DNA of 64,000 nucleotides from an uncultured Candidatus Melainabacteria bacterium (GCA_934718275.1 CAKUZD010000004.1:1-64000), one strand, 5' to 3'. Shown: positions 25,909-33,721, counted from the stretch's first letter. Program-made: numbers and translations. Notes: a model not told the origin generated them from the sequence alone.

Positions 25909-27288
25909 TCAGTTATTTTTAAGTTTTTCATGTATTTTGTTTCTTGTAACATAAAGTATATGTTTTATGCTATACAAATAGCCTATAAATAATACGGTAG
26001 AAGCGCTTACCCAAGCAATAGGTCCAGCGTAAAATATTCCAATATAACCAAATTTTATTGCTAAATAAATGGCTGCAAAAGCTCTCATGACAAGTTCTGC
26101 GATACAAGCAAGTGTTGGAAATATTGTTTCTCCCATGCCTTGTAAAGCATTTCTGTAAATAAAAATTTGTCCTAAGAAGAAATAAAAAATGGTGCTTATT
26201 AAAAGATATTTGTGGGCAATATTTATAATGTCTCTTGTTGTTGTTCCAATAAATGCTCCTATAATATCAGTTCCCCATAAACGCATTACACATGCCATTA
26301 GTACGCTTAATACAATATTTATCGTAGAAGTTTTTATTACTCCGAGTCGAATTCTTTTGAATTTTTTAGCTCCATAATTTTGTGCAACATAAGTTGCTAA
26401 TGCAACACCGAATGACATCATTGGCAGTGTTGCAATTTGTTCAATTCTTAGTGCTGCCGTTAATGCAGCGATAACATTTGAGCCAAATGTGTTGCACACA
26501 CTTTGTATAATGAGAATTCCTGCACCGATTATAGAGAATTGTAATGCCATTGGAATTCCAACCCTTAAATGTTCCAGGGCAGATTGCCAAAAATTACGTT
26601 TACATAGTTCAAAATCTTTTTTGCGCAGGTGTAAAATGGAAAATTTATATTTGATAAAAATTAAACAAAGAATAAAAGAAATTCCTTGAGAAAGTATTAC
26701 GGCAATTGCAGACCCCGGAACTCCCATGTGTAAACATTGAATAAAAATTAGAGCAAGAATAATATTTATGACTGAAGCAATCATTAAAAAGTACAATGGA
26801 GTTTTACTATCGCCTAAAGCTCGAATTATGCTTGCCAAAAGGTTATATAATGTTGTGGCAAGCAAGCCAATCGTAATAATTTGAACATACCAATAAGCAT
26901 TATTATAAATATTTGCCGGTACATTCATCCAATGTAAAATAGGATTCATTAAGAAATAACAAAGACATGAGAATACAAGAGTCACTATTACGCTTAAAAC
27001 AGTTGAAATAATTACTGAATTTTTCACTCCATCAAAATCTTTTGCTCCGTATCTTTGTCCGGTAATAACAGCAAAGCCGCCGGTTAAGCCTATTATTACA
27101 AAAGTAACTAAAAAGAATAGTGGTGCAACAGCTCCGACTGCAGCAAAAGCATCTACCCCAAGTGTTCTGCCAACAATAACTAAGTCAGCTATATTGTATA
27201 ATTGTTGAAAAATATTCCCAATTAAAAGAGGAACTGAAAAAAGCAATATATGCCTTATGGGGCTTCCTTTTGTCATATCAGTAATCAT
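25909..27288 (-). CDS. MATE-family multidrug/sodium exporter
   Basis: A 459-residue inner-membrane exporter of the MATE family with about twelve hydrophobic helices in two homologous halves. The N-terminal PLLIGNIFQQLYNIADLVIVGRTLG segment is typical of the DinF/MepA-like branch, with a matching PMALQFSIIGAGILIIQSV segment opening the second half. The substrate is unknown. I start at ATG 27288; the longer frame to 27330 adds a poorly conserved Cys/Arg-rich stretch. A TAGG sequence is the only Shine-Dalgarno candidate. It is probably transcribed on its own. Confidence 0.9.
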   Translation of the reverse strand: MITDMTKGSPIRHILLFSVPLLIGNIFQQLYNIADLVIVGRTLGVDAFAAVGAVAPLFFLVTFVIIGLTGGFAVITGQRYGAKDFDGVKNSVIISTVLSVIVTLVFSCLCYFLMNPILHWMNVPANIYNNAYWYVQIITIGLLATTLYNLLASIIRALGDSKTPLYFLMIASVINIILALIFIQCLHMGVPGSAIAVILSQGISFILCLIFIKYKFSILHLRKKDFELCKRNFWQSALEHLRVGIPMALQFSIIGAGILIIQSVCNTFGSNVIAALTAALRIEQIATLPMMSFGVALATYVAQNYGAKKFKRIRLGVIKTSTINIVLSVLMACVMRLWGTDIIGAFIGTTTRDIINIAHKYLLISTIFYFFLGQIFIYRNALQGMGETIFPTLACIAELVMRAFAAIYLAIKFGYIGIFYAGPIAWVSASTVLFIGYLYSIKHILYVTRNKIHEKLKNN

Positions 27289-27427
27289 AATGTACCTACA
27301 ACTTTTTGTACGAATATTATAGCATAACAAATTTAAAGATATTGTCTATCTTTCTTCAAAAAAGCTGATAAAAACTCTATTGTATTAGTTTAGCTTGCCT
27401 TTATTTTTATTGGAGGCAAGCGATAAA

Positions 27428-28480
27428 CTAAACACCCATTACTTTTAAAATTTCGTTCATATTTGCAGCAGCTTTTTTAACTCCTGCATTTGAATGTTCA
27501 ATAGCATTATCAGGGTCTTTCAAGCCGTTTCCTGTCAAAATACAAACAATTTTGGAACCTGATTTAACTTGGTCTTTTACTTTTATTAATCCTGCCACAG
27601 ATGCAGCACTTGCCGGTTCAGCAAATACTCCTTCAGTTGAGGCAATTAATTTATATGCTTTTACAATTTCTTCATCAGTAACAAAATTAATCATACCGTT
27701 ACTTTCATCTCGTGCAGCTTCTGCTTTTTGCCAACTTGCAGGATTTCCGATACGGATTGCTGTAGCAAGAGTTTCCGGTTTATAAATTCTTTCTCCTTTA
27801 ACAATAGCAGCAGCACCTTCAGCTTCAAAGCCCATCATTTTAGGTAATTGTTTAATTTTGCCTAATTTGTGCCATTCTGTATAACCTTTCCAATATGCAG
27901 TTATATTGCCGGCATTTCCAACCGGAATAAAATGATAATCAGGAGCTTGTCCTAAAGCATTACATATTTCAAATGCTCCGGTTTTTTGTCCTTCAATTCT
28001 ATATGGGTTAACTGAATTTACAAGGGTTATTGGGTAGTTATCAGAAATTTTGCGAACCATTTCCAGTGCTTCATCAAAATTTCCTTGGATTGCTATAATT
28101 TCTGCTCCATACATCATAGCTTGTGAAAGTTTACCTAGAGCAATATAGCCATCAGGAATTAATACAAAAGTTTTCATGCCTGCTCTTGCACCATAAGCTG
28201 CAGCTGATGCGGAAGTATTTCCTGTTGAAGCACAGATAATAGCATCAGAACCTGCTTCTTTTGCTTTAGAAACAGCCATGGTCATTCCACGGTCTTTAAA
28301 ACTGCCTGTAGGGTTGCAACCTTCATATTTTAGATAAATTTCAGCATCAATTCCAATCTTTTTTGCTAAATTATCTGCTTTAATCAAAGGAGTGTTTCCT
28401 TCATTAAGTGTTACAACCGGAGTTTTATCCGATACCGGTAAATATTCTCTAAATGTATTAATTAAACCTTGATAGTACAT
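27428..28480 (-). CDS. thrC: Threonine synthase
   Basis: PLP-dependent conversion of O-phosphohomoserine to threonine. The 350-residue protein is the short bacterial form. The PLP lysine lies in NPTGSFKDRGMTMA (near residue 60), with the phosphate-binding VGNAGNITAYWKGY loop and FAEPASAASVAGL toward the C-terminus. ATG 28480 has an AAGGGAAA Shine-Dalgarno. It lies downstream of hom on the same strand, but about 400 bases separate them. That gap is occupied by a toxin-antitoxin-like locus, which breaks up a pair that is often contiguous. Confidence 0.96.
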   Translation of the reverse strand: MYYQGLINTFREYLPVSDKTPVVTLNEGNTPLIKADNLAKKIGIDAEIYLKYEGCNPTGSFKDRGMTMAVSKAKEAGSDAIICASTGNTSASAAAYGARAGMKTFVLIPDGYIALGKLSQAMMYGAEIIAIQGNFDEALEMVRKISDNYPITLVNSVNPYRIEGQKTGAFEICNALGQAPDYHFIPVGNAGNITAYWKGYTEWHKLGKIKQLPKMMGFEAEGAAAIVKGERIYKPETLATAIRIGNPASWQKAEAARDESNGMINFVTDEEIVKAYKLIASTEGVFAEPASAASVAGLIKVKDQVKSGSKIVCILTGNGLKDPDNAIEHSNAGVKKAAANMNEILKVMGV

Positions 28481-28557
28481 AATTTTTCCCTTCATTCTTT
28501 TGATTAATAATAACACAGACAAACAGTTTTTGACAAAGTTTTAAAATATTAATAATA

Positions 28558-28586
28558 TTGCATTTTGCTTGTTTCGGTATTATTAT
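28558..28586 (+). promoter_or_regulatory. Promoter of the small toxin-like gene
   Basis: TTGCAT (28558-28563) and TATTAT (28581-28586) are exactly 17 bases apart. The predicted transcript starts near 28593, giving a 5' leader of about 110 bases before the peptide start. Confidence 0.6.
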
Positions 28587-28640
28587 TACACGAGAACATT
28601 GAAAATTAAAATATCAAGGGGCTAACCTGTATTTTCACAA

Positions 28641-28696
28641 GAGCACCGGCACAACATTATACTTCGATTTCAGTCGATTGCTCTAATGAAAGGAGG
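28641..28696 (+). promoter_or_regulatory. Structured 5' leader and Shine-Dalgarno of the toxin-like mRNA
   Basis: AGAGCA (28640-28645) can pair with TGCTCT (28679-28684). The loop then presents ACTTCGATTTC (28661-28671), which is repeated exactly at 28790-28800. An ideal Shine-Dalgarno, AAAGGAGG, is at 28689-28696, six bases before the ATG. Confidence 0.6.
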
Positions 28697-28702
28697 TCAA
28701 TT

Positions 28703-28765
28703 ATGGAAAATATCAATTTAACATTAATAATATTATTTTTGATTTTATACATAATAAAAAAGTAA
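28703..28765 (+). CDS. 20-residue hydrophobic peptide, putative type I toxin
   Basis: A 20-codon frame: a polar start (MENINLT), an unbroken hydrophobic run of Leu, Ile, Phe and Tyr, and two lysines at the end. This is the profile of membrane-acting type I toxins such as Fst, TxpA and Ldr. It has the only perfect AAAGGAGG site in a non-coding stretch of this window, six bases before ATG. A 17-spaced promoter lies upstream, and an antisense RNA with its own strong promoter and terminator overlaps its 3' end. No sequence match to a named toxin family is claimed. The functional call is inference from architecture. Confidence 0.65.
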   Translation: MENINLTLIILFLILYIIKK

Positions 28766-28837
28766 CGCCTATCCCAACAGATAGACGTCACTTCGATTTC
28801 TTAAACAGGTTACGGTAGTTGGAGCTACCGCCCCGAT
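28755..28837 (-). ncRNA. Putative antisense antitoxin RNA
   Basis: The minus strand has TTGAAA-17-TATAAT (28867-28872 and 28844-28849), predicting a start near 28837. The RNA first forms a hairpin, CGGTAG with loop CTCCAA (28813-28830). It then contains GAAATCGAAGT (28790-28800), complementary to the toxin 5' leader at 28661-28671. It ends in a 12-pair stem (28762-28773 with 28780-28791) followed by TTTTTT (28756-28761). Two pairs of that stem are G-U on the minus-strand RNA but C-A or A-C mismatches on the plus strand, so the hairpin is built for the antisense transcript. Predicted length is about 83 nt. Confidence 0.68.
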
Positions 28838-28843
28838 ATTTTT

Positions 28844-28872
28844 ATTATAACTTATGTTAGTGAATTTTTCAA
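28844..28872 (-). promoter_or_regulatory. Strong antisense promoter
   Basis: TTGAAA, a 17-base spacer and a perfect TATAAT on the minus strand. It faces the toxin-like gene and lies 12 bases from the hom stop codon. Confidence 0.75.
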
Positions 28873-28884
28873 CCCTTCGAAAAT

Positions 28885-30153
28885 TTATACTTGAACTCGA
28901 ATTAAGCTATTGACTTTGTTTCCGTCTTGTTCAATAAGTTTTATTGCATTTTGCATATTTTTCTCTTGAACAAGTTCGGTAATTACGGTAATATCTGCTG
29001 TGTTATCATCAGATACACAACGTTGAACAATACTGGCAAGGCTTATATCGTTTTCTGCACAAATCGTTCCAATTTTTCCGATTACACCTTTATTGTTTTT
29101 GGCATTTATTGAAATATAATACTTGTTTATTGTATCGGCAATATTTTTCATTTTCGCATTTTCAGAATGTTTACATCTCATCATTGGGAGAATATAATCA
29201 GATTTTCCAATTTCTGCAGCAATTGCTAAAATGTCACCAACAACAGAACTTGCTGTAGGAAATTCTCCTGCACCGGGGCCTGAGAGAGTAATGTTTCCAA
29301 CCGGATGGCCGCTTAAAGATACTGCATTGGTTACATAATCAATGTGTGCAAGAGTTGAGTTTTTTGAAACAAGCATCGGGTGAACTCTAACATCTGCTTG
29401 GCCTTTTTCATCCATATATGCAGATGCAATCAATTTAATTTTATATCCTAAATCGTTTGCAGCGTGCATATCTTGTGCTCGGATTTTTGTAATTCCTTCT
29501 CTATAAACGTTTTCAATTTTTATGCGTTGTTGGAATGTAATTGAAGCAAGAGTTGCGATTTTATACGCGGCATCATACCCTTCAACATCTCCTGTCGGAT
29601 CAGCTTCTGCATAACCGAGTTCCTGTGCTTCTTTTAGAACATTTTCATAAGAAGCACCTTGTACATCCATTTTTGTTAAAATGTAATTTGTTGTGCCATT
29701 AACTATGGCTTCTATACGATTAATTTTGTTGCCGGCAAGAATTGTTTTTATTGGCATAATAATAGGAATTCCGCCAGCAATAGCTGCTTCATACAGAATT
29801 ACTCTATTATTTTCCTCTGCAATTTTAAAAAGTTCTTCTCCACGTTTTGCAAGAAGTTCTTTGTTTGCAGTTACAATATGTTTCCCATTTTTAAGTGCTG
29901 TTGTAATTAAATCAAATGCCGGATTTAAACCGCCTACAAGTTCCACAACAATTTCAATATCCGGATTGTTAACTATTTTATATGCATCATCTGTGATAAT
30001 TGAGTTATCCAATCCTTCAATATTACGTTTTTTGTTAATGTTGCGAACTGCAATAGCAGCAACTTCAACATTTTTAAATTCTTTTAGTGTTTTAAACACT
30101 CCTGAGCCTACAGTGCCCAATCCGATAAGTCCGATTTTAATTTTCTTTTCCAT
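28885..30153 (-). CDS. hom: Homoserine dehydrogenase
   Basis: Reduces aspartate semialdehyde to homoserine with NAD(P)H on the way to threonine and methionine. The 422-residue protein has the N-terminal GLIGLGTVGSGV Rossmann loop, the catalytic region around IVNGTTNYIL and EADPTGDVEGYDAAYK (about residues 175-205), and a C-terminal ACT domain (from about 345) for threonine feedback. There is no fused aspartokinase. The start has no Shine-Dalgarno. The promoter -10 ends 7 bases before the ATG, so it is probably leaderless. thrC follows after the toxin-antitoxin-like insertion. Confidence 0.96.
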   Translation of the reverse strand: MEKKIKIGLIGLGTVGSGVFKTLKEFKNVEVAAIAVRNINKKRNIEGLDNSIITDDAYKIVNNPDIEIVVELVGGLNPAFDLITTALKNGKHIVTANKELLAKRGEELFKIAEENNRVILYEAAIAGGIPIIMPIKTILAGNKINRIEAIVNGTTNYILTKMDVQGASYENVLKEAQELGYAEADPTGDVEGYDAAYKIATLASITFQQRIKIENVYREGITKIRAQDMHAANDLGYKIKLIASAYMDEKGQADVRVHPMLVSKNSTLAHIDYVTNAVSLSGHPVGNITLSGPGAGEFPTASSVVGDILAIAAEIGKSDYILPMMRCKHSENAKMKNIADTINKYYISINAKNNKGVIGKIGTICAENDISLASIVQRCVSDDNTADITVITELVQEKNMQNAIKLIEQDGNKVNSLIRVQV

Positions 30154-30160
30154 AGAGAAA

Positions 30161-30190
30161 ATGATAACATAAACCGGAACTCTTTTGCAA
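30161..30190 (-). promoter_or_regulatory. Promoter of hom (leaderless)
   Basis: On the minus strand TTGCAA and TATCAT are 18 bases apart, with a TG-T extension before the -10. The -10 ends 7 bases ahead of the ATG at 30153. Confidence 0.72.
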
Positions 30191-30212
30191 CAGTTTAAAT
30201 TTATAAGAATGT

Positions 30213-30578
30213 TTAAATTTTAATATGTTTAGAGCTTTTGGTAACTTCTCCGTTTGAAACATCAATTGTAACTTCTTTTCCATAGCCATTTGTTCCGTAA
30301 GTTGTTACAACAGAATGAATTTCATTAGAGTGTGCTTTATTAGTTTTAAGTGTCTTTCTTACAATATTTTTTCCATCTCTGTTAAATAGGTTATAATTTG
30401 ATACATACCATTGAGTTGGAATAAAGTCACCTTGTCTATATGTAATATCTAAAACTTTTCCGGATTTACCTGCTTTTCCGGGGATTTCAATAATCCTGTT
30501 AAGAGTTTTTCCATTGTCGGTAAATGTTTCACTTGCAATATTTGCTACTAAAGTTTGTGGTTTAAATCCTATTTTCAT
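30213..30578 (-). CDS. Hypothetical protein, beta-rich
   Basis: Unknown family, 121 residues, basic, without signal peptide or membrane span. The alternation of polar and hydrophobic residues suggests a small beta-rich fold (for example the VLDITYRQGDFIPTQWYVSNYNL region). I use ATG 30578, preceded by AAGGAC at a good distance, rather than a longer frame to 30602. It lies alone between hom and another small gene on the same strand. Confidence 0.68.
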   Translation of the reverse strand: MKIGFKPQTLVANIASETFTDNGKTLNRIIEIPGKAGKSGKVLDITYRQGDFIPTQWYVSNYNLFNRDGKNIVRKTLKTNKAHSNEIHSVVTTYGTNGYGKEVTIDVSNGEVTKSSKHIKI

Positions 30579-30662
30579 AATAAAGTCCTTCCAAAAAATC
30601 ATGGGGTAGTGTATATTCTACACTTAATACTAAACCCATAAATTTTTATTGTAAAGACTTTT

Positions 30663-30935
30663 TTAATATTTTTTAGTAAAAAGTTTTTTTATTAGATCAA
30701 GTATTTTTTCAACGAAAGATTCTTCTTCCGGCATTTCCGGTTCTTTGTCGAATGTAAAAATATCCGGTTTTTCATCTTTTAAAAAGATACTTTCATCAAG
30801 ATATTTTCTTTCTTGTTTTTCCTGTTTTTCCCCTTGAGCCATGTAACCAAGATTACCGCCACCGCCGTCATTTTGCATAGATGCTGCCGCTTTGATAACT
30901 GGTTTTGTACTCAAAACATTTACATCGAATGACAT
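30663..30935 (-). CDS. Small acidic hypothetical protein
   Basis: Unknown family, 90 residues. It contains a Gly-rich patch (DGGGGNLGYM, near residue 25), a charged middle and a C-terminal amphipathic helix with a basic end (FVEKILDLIKKLFTKKY). This last feature resembles the membrane-leaning basic tails of other small proteins in this window. AAAGGTG lies 6-7 bases before ATG 30935, which favours that start over the GTG three codons upstream. No signal peptide is seen. Confidence 0.65.
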   Translation of the reverse strand: MSFDVNVLSTKPVIKAAASMQNDGGGGNLGYMAQGEKQEKQERKYLDESIFLKDEKPDIFTFDKEPEMPEEESFVEKILDLIKKLFTKKY

Positions 30936-31064
30936 TTTTTTCACCTTTAACTTACGTTTTTATTTCGTAAACCCCATTTGTTTCCTTACTTATATAAAGT
31001 ATTTTTCATGAAGAAATGTTACAAAATTTGGGGTTTTGTTAATAAAAATTTACACTTTTTAAAG

Positions 31065-31643
31065 TTATTTTACTAATATTAAACTTTGGCATTTAAAACC
31101 GATTTCGAGCAAATCTCGTTTTCTGATTGCTGCAGAAATATCAAGTTCTTGTCCATTAGTGAAAAGGAAAATTTTTGCAATACTATTTTCAAAGTCAAAA
31201 TCTATTTTAATGTTATTAATAATTTGTTTGTGTTGTTTATCAAGTCCGTCTGCAAGTTTTAAAATGCCACCCAAACGTTTTACGATTTTTCGTTCATGCT
31301 TATCTAATGTATTATAAAATTCATGCTCATTCTTGTCAGGTAAACTTCCTCTATGATATCTTGCAATACAGCCGACAATTTTAGTTTCATTTTTACTAAA
31401 GCCATCAAGACCATTCTGTATAATTAAATGCATTGAATGTTTGTTATGCCCTTTGGGTTCTATTGAATATCCTATGTCATGCAAAAGAGCTGCAGCTTTC
31501 AAATATTCCAATTCTTTTAAAGACATTTTAAAAATCTTTTTGTCAGCTTCTTCAAAAAGCATTACCGCAATTCTTTGAACTTCAAGCGGATGAGAAGTAT
31601 CTTTTGAATATCTGTTAAATATTTCTTTAATTGTTAATTCCAT
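31065..31643 (-). CDS. HD-domain protein, Ppx/GppA C-terminal-like
   Basis: A 192-residue soluble protein whose HD phosphohydrolase signature (AALLHDIGYSI, then HNKHSMHLI) and following YHRGSLPD and LGGILKLADGLD segments match the C-terminal HD domain of exopolyphosphatase/GppA enzymes. The N-terminal actin-like phosphatase domain of those enzymes is absent. A role in polyphosphate or (p)ppGpp turnover is possible, but the HD domain alone does not show it. Start ATG 31643 replaces an upstream TTG frame. It is divergent from a diguanylate cyclase gene, with 65 bases between starts. Confidence 0.78.
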   Translation of the reverse strand: MELTIKEIFNRYSKDTSHPLEVQRIAVMLFEEADKKIFKMSLKELEYLKAAALLHDIGYSIEPKGHNKHSMHLIIQNGLDGFSKNETKIVGCIARYHRGSLPDKNEHEFYNTLDKHERKIVKRLGGILKLADGLDKQHKQIINNIKIDFDFENSIAKIFLFTNGQELDISAAIRKRDLLEIGFKCQSLILVK

Positions 31644-31708
31644 AATTCGGATTAATTTTATCAAAAAAATGGATTATGTTCAATATTTCTGATATGATAA
31701 TTTTAGCT

Positions 31709-32368
31709 ATGGAAAATACAAGTTTAAAAAATATTATGGATTTTGAAATTCCTTCTGATGTTTTAGACAAAATTCAGGAGAATATACAGGATATTATCAG
31801 AGGTTTTGATATTCCTGATGACAATAAAACAGATGTTATAAAAAAAATTAATTTTATGTATACTCAAACAAAACATTTATCCGAAACAGATACCCTCACA
31901 AGGCTTTCTAATCGCAGGTGCTTTGAATATAATTTTGAAAGAGAATTCGCTCGTTCTGTGCGATATAAAAGTCCGTTAAGTGTTGCAATTATTGATATTG
32001 ATTTTTTCAAAAAAATAAATGATACTTATGGTCATCTTTGTGGAGACTATGTTTTGAGAGAAGTGGCATATAGTATGATAAATAATTTTAGACAAACAGA
32101 TTTTGTGTCAAGGTATGGAGGAGAAGAATTTGCTGTTATTTTAACCGAAACAACCGGCATAAATGCTTTAATTCCTCTTGAAAGATTGAGAAGCACCATT
32201 GAAAATTTAAAATTATCATTTGGCGGGCGAGAAATTAAAACTTCTGTTAGTGTCGGAATATGTTCTAACAATGGCAACAAAGATGCATGGGAAATGTTTG
32301 CCAAAGCAGACAATGCTCTCTATGAAGCAAAGAATTCAGGGCGTAACATGGTTAAGTTAGCTGAGTAA
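31709..32368 (+). CDS. Diguanylate cyclase (GGDEF domain)
   Basis: Makes cyclic di-GMP from two GTP. The 219-residue cytoplasmic protein has a short helical N-terminus (about 60 residues) and a complete GGDEF domain: DTLTRLSNRR, the metal-binding IDIDFFKKINDTYGH, and the active-site RYGGEEF near residue 145. No RxxD inhibitory site sits five residues before the GGEEF. I favour ATG 31709, because an extended -10 type element (TGATATGAT/GATAAT) lies just upstream and no Shine-Dalgarno exists. ATG 31676 would add 11 residues. Confidence 0.9.
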   Translation: MENTSLKNIMDFEIPSDVLDKIQENIQDIIRGFDIPDDNKTDVIKKINFMYTQTKHLSETDTLTRLSNRRCFEYNFEREFARSVRYKSPLSVAIIDIDFFKKINDTYGHLCGDYVLREVAYSMINNFRQTDFVSRYGGEEFAVILTETTGINALIPLERLRSTIENLKLSFGGREIKTSVSVGICSNNGNKDAWEMFAKADNALYEAKNSGRNMVKLAE

Positions 32369-32403
32369 TAGACAAAAATATAAAAACAAAGTAGGATAAA
32401 AAT

Positions 32404-32751
32404 ATGATAAAAAATATTTGTAAATTGTTAATTATGGTATTGCTTTTAACAGGTGTTGTATCAGCAGAAGAATATACTCGTGTTCATGCAGAGCATATTT
32501 TAGTTAAATCTGCAGCTGAGGCTCAACAAATTAAACGTGAAATTGATAATGGCGGGAGTTTTGAGGCTTATGCAAGAGCTTATTCACTTTGTCCGTCAGG
32601 TAGAAATGGTGGCGATTTAGGATATTTTGGGCATGGTCAGATGGTTAAAGAATTTGAAAAAGCAGCATTTGCAACACCGGTAGGGCAAGTTTCAAATCCT
32701 GTTTACACACAATTTGGTTGGCATTTGATAAAAGTCTTAGATAAAGAATAA
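32404..32751 (+). CDS. Secreted parvulin-type peptidyl-prolyl isomerase
   Basis: A periplasmic proline isomerase of 115 residues: a signal peptide (about 1-21, ending VVSA) and one parvulin/PpiC domain. The domain signature is complete, with the AEHILVKS start, YSLCPSGRNGGDLGYF in the middle, MVKEFEKAAF, and the QFGWHLIKVLD end. It lacks the SurA chaperone domains. AGGAT precedes the ATG. It follows the cyclase gene by 35 bases and may be co-transcribed with it. Confidence 0.92.
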   Translation: MIKNICKLLIMVLLLTGVVSAEEYTRVHAEHILVKSAAEAQQIKREIDNGGSFEAYARAYSLCPSGRNGGDLGYFGHGQMVKEFEKAAFATPVGQVSNPVYTQFGWHLIKVLDKE

Positions 32752-32766
32752 AATGCAATCAAATAT

Positions 32767-32834
32767 GGCAGAATCGAGACATCGTATGGTTGTGAAAATG
32801 TTTTTAAGAGATTTTTTGCTTCGCTCAGAATGAC
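32767..32834 (+). repeat. Dispersed repeat copy B
   Basis: Resembles 18569-18638 along its length and ends with TTGCTTCGCTCAGAATGACG, the best-preserved form of the REP-like core in this window. Confidence 0.6.
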
Positions 32835-32845
32835 GAAAATTATTG

Positions 32846-32986
32846 TCCTCTCGCCCCCATGGGGAGAGAGAGTAGGCGTTTGAGCAACGCGAATTACGCA
32901 TACGAGAGAGGGGCTGAACTTGATTCAGAGTCTATCAATACTGATTTGAACCCCTCACCCTGCCCTCTCCCACAAGGGGCGAGGGG
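32846..32986. mobile_element. MITE-like 141-bp element with 22-bp inverted ends
   Basis: Left end 32846-32867 and right end 32965-32986 are inverted repeats agreeing at 17 of 22 positions, in a GC-rich tract (CTCGCCCC/GGGGCGAG) unlike the surrounding AT-rich DNA. The interior encodes nothing plausible. The frame through the right end reads NPSPCPLPQGARG, a peptide that often appears in spurious predictions from repeats of this kind in unrelated genomes. No transposase is present. Confidence 0.6.
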
Positions 32987-33038
32987 AAAGATTATAAGTG
33001 TTGGAGATATGAAAGAAAGTAACTTATCCGATAAGGTC

Positions 33039-33101
33039 TTTTCACGTTTCACTTCTCACTTTTCACTTAACCTTATTGTCTTAACGCCCTATTGCCTTAA
33101 A
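33039..33101 (+). repeat. Composite repeat tail
   Basis: TTTTCACGTTTCACTTCTCACTTTTCAC resembles the right arm of the inverted repeat at 21886-21903. GCCCTATTGCCTTAAA (33086-33101) is identical to 32-47 and 164-179. Confidence 0.65.
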
Positions 33102-33105
33102 AACT

Positions 33106-33642
33106 CTACTTATTTCTTAAATCTTCTGTAATAATTCCACCGGAACCCCTGTCAATTTCTCGTTTTATCGGTTTATCATTTTCATCATAATATGTTTTTA
33201 CGGTTCCGCGTTCTACAATCTTTTCAATGCGCTTTTCGTTTTCGTCATATTGCATATAAGTTGTGGTGTTATTAGGGAATGATGTAACTACTTCAAGCTT
33301 TTTTTTGCCATTGTCATGGTATTCGATGTCATATTCATTTTTAAGCGCCAAAACATTTTTTTCGTCATAAACAGAGTCGTATTTGTAAATCATTTTGCCA
33401 TCTTCATCGTAACGATGTCCGATTTCAAAGTTCAAATTTCTGGCAAAATCGAGCCATAATTTTCCTTCCTTATTGTAACTTCTAAAAATTAAAGCCCCAT
33501 CAGGACATTTTTCATAAACCGTTTTTCCGGTTATTTCTTCTTTTTCTATAACCTGAGTTCCGTCTGGTTTAATATAGCTTGGAGCCATAGGGTCTTTATC
33601 TGATTTTTTTTCAAATGGGTTTACAAAAAAACTTTTATACAT
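33106..33642 (-). CDS. YwqK/MORN-like repeat protein
   Basis: A 178-residue soluble protein made of short beta-hairpin repeats with Tyr-Asp/Asn-Glu-x-Gly-Lys cores (IFRSYNKEGKLW, HRYDEDGKMIYKY, EYHDNGKKKLEV, YDENEKRIEKI, YDENDKPIKREI). This pattern is seen in YwqK-type and MORN-like proteins, whose cellular role is unclear. I use ATG 33642. A TATAAT on the minus strand ends 7 bases before it and there is no Shine-Dalgarno, so initiation is probably leaderless. It is divergent from a TPR gene with a mirror-image promoter arrangement. Confidence 0.7.
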   Translation of the reverse strand: MYKSFFVNPFEKKSDKDPMAPSYIKPDGTQVIEKEEITGKTVYEKCPDGALIFRSYNKEGKLWLDFARNLNFEIGHRYDEDGKMIYKYDSVYDEKNVLALKNEYDIEYHDNGKKKLEVVTSFPNNTTTYMQYDENEKRIEKIVERGTVKTYYDENDKPIKREIDRGSGGIITEDLRNK

Positions 33643-33649
33643 AGTGTTT

Positions 33650-33655
33650 ATTATA
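33650..33655 (-). promoter_or_regulatory. -10 hexamer of the YwqK-like gene
   Basis: TATAAT on the minus strand ends 7 bases before the ATG at 33642. The -35 is weak. Confidence 0.55.
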
Positions 33656-33706
33656 ACGGAAAAATTTGTAAAACCTTTAATTTTATCATACATTTATACG
33701 AAATTG

Positions 33707-33715
33707 TGTTATAAT
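33707..33715 (+). promoter_or_regulatory. Extended -10 promoter of the TPR gene (leaderless)
   Basis: TG-T-TATAAT, identical to the der element, ends 6 bases before the ATG at 33722. Confidence 0.7.
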
Positions 33716-33721
33716 TCCGTT

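Larger units (their letters stand above)
32752..33105. other. 354-base repeat-filled intergenic region
   Basis: No gene. It is built from three repeat types laid end to end: a copy of the 70-bp dispersed repeat (32767-32834), a 141-bp MITE-like element with inverted ends (32846-32986), and a composite tail (33039-33101) shared with the emrA-emrB element and with the repeat at the window start. Confidence 0.7.

Noticed and set aside
28481..28702. Threonine attenuator or T-box upstream of thrC
   Set aside because: The structured sequence here is on the opposite strand to thrC and fits the toxin-like mRNA. No leader peptide rich in Thr/Ile codons is seen on the minus strand.
32859..33131. 90-codon frame containing NPSPCPLPQGARG
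   Set aside because: It lies across repeat elements. This peptide is a common artefact of translating dispersed repeats.
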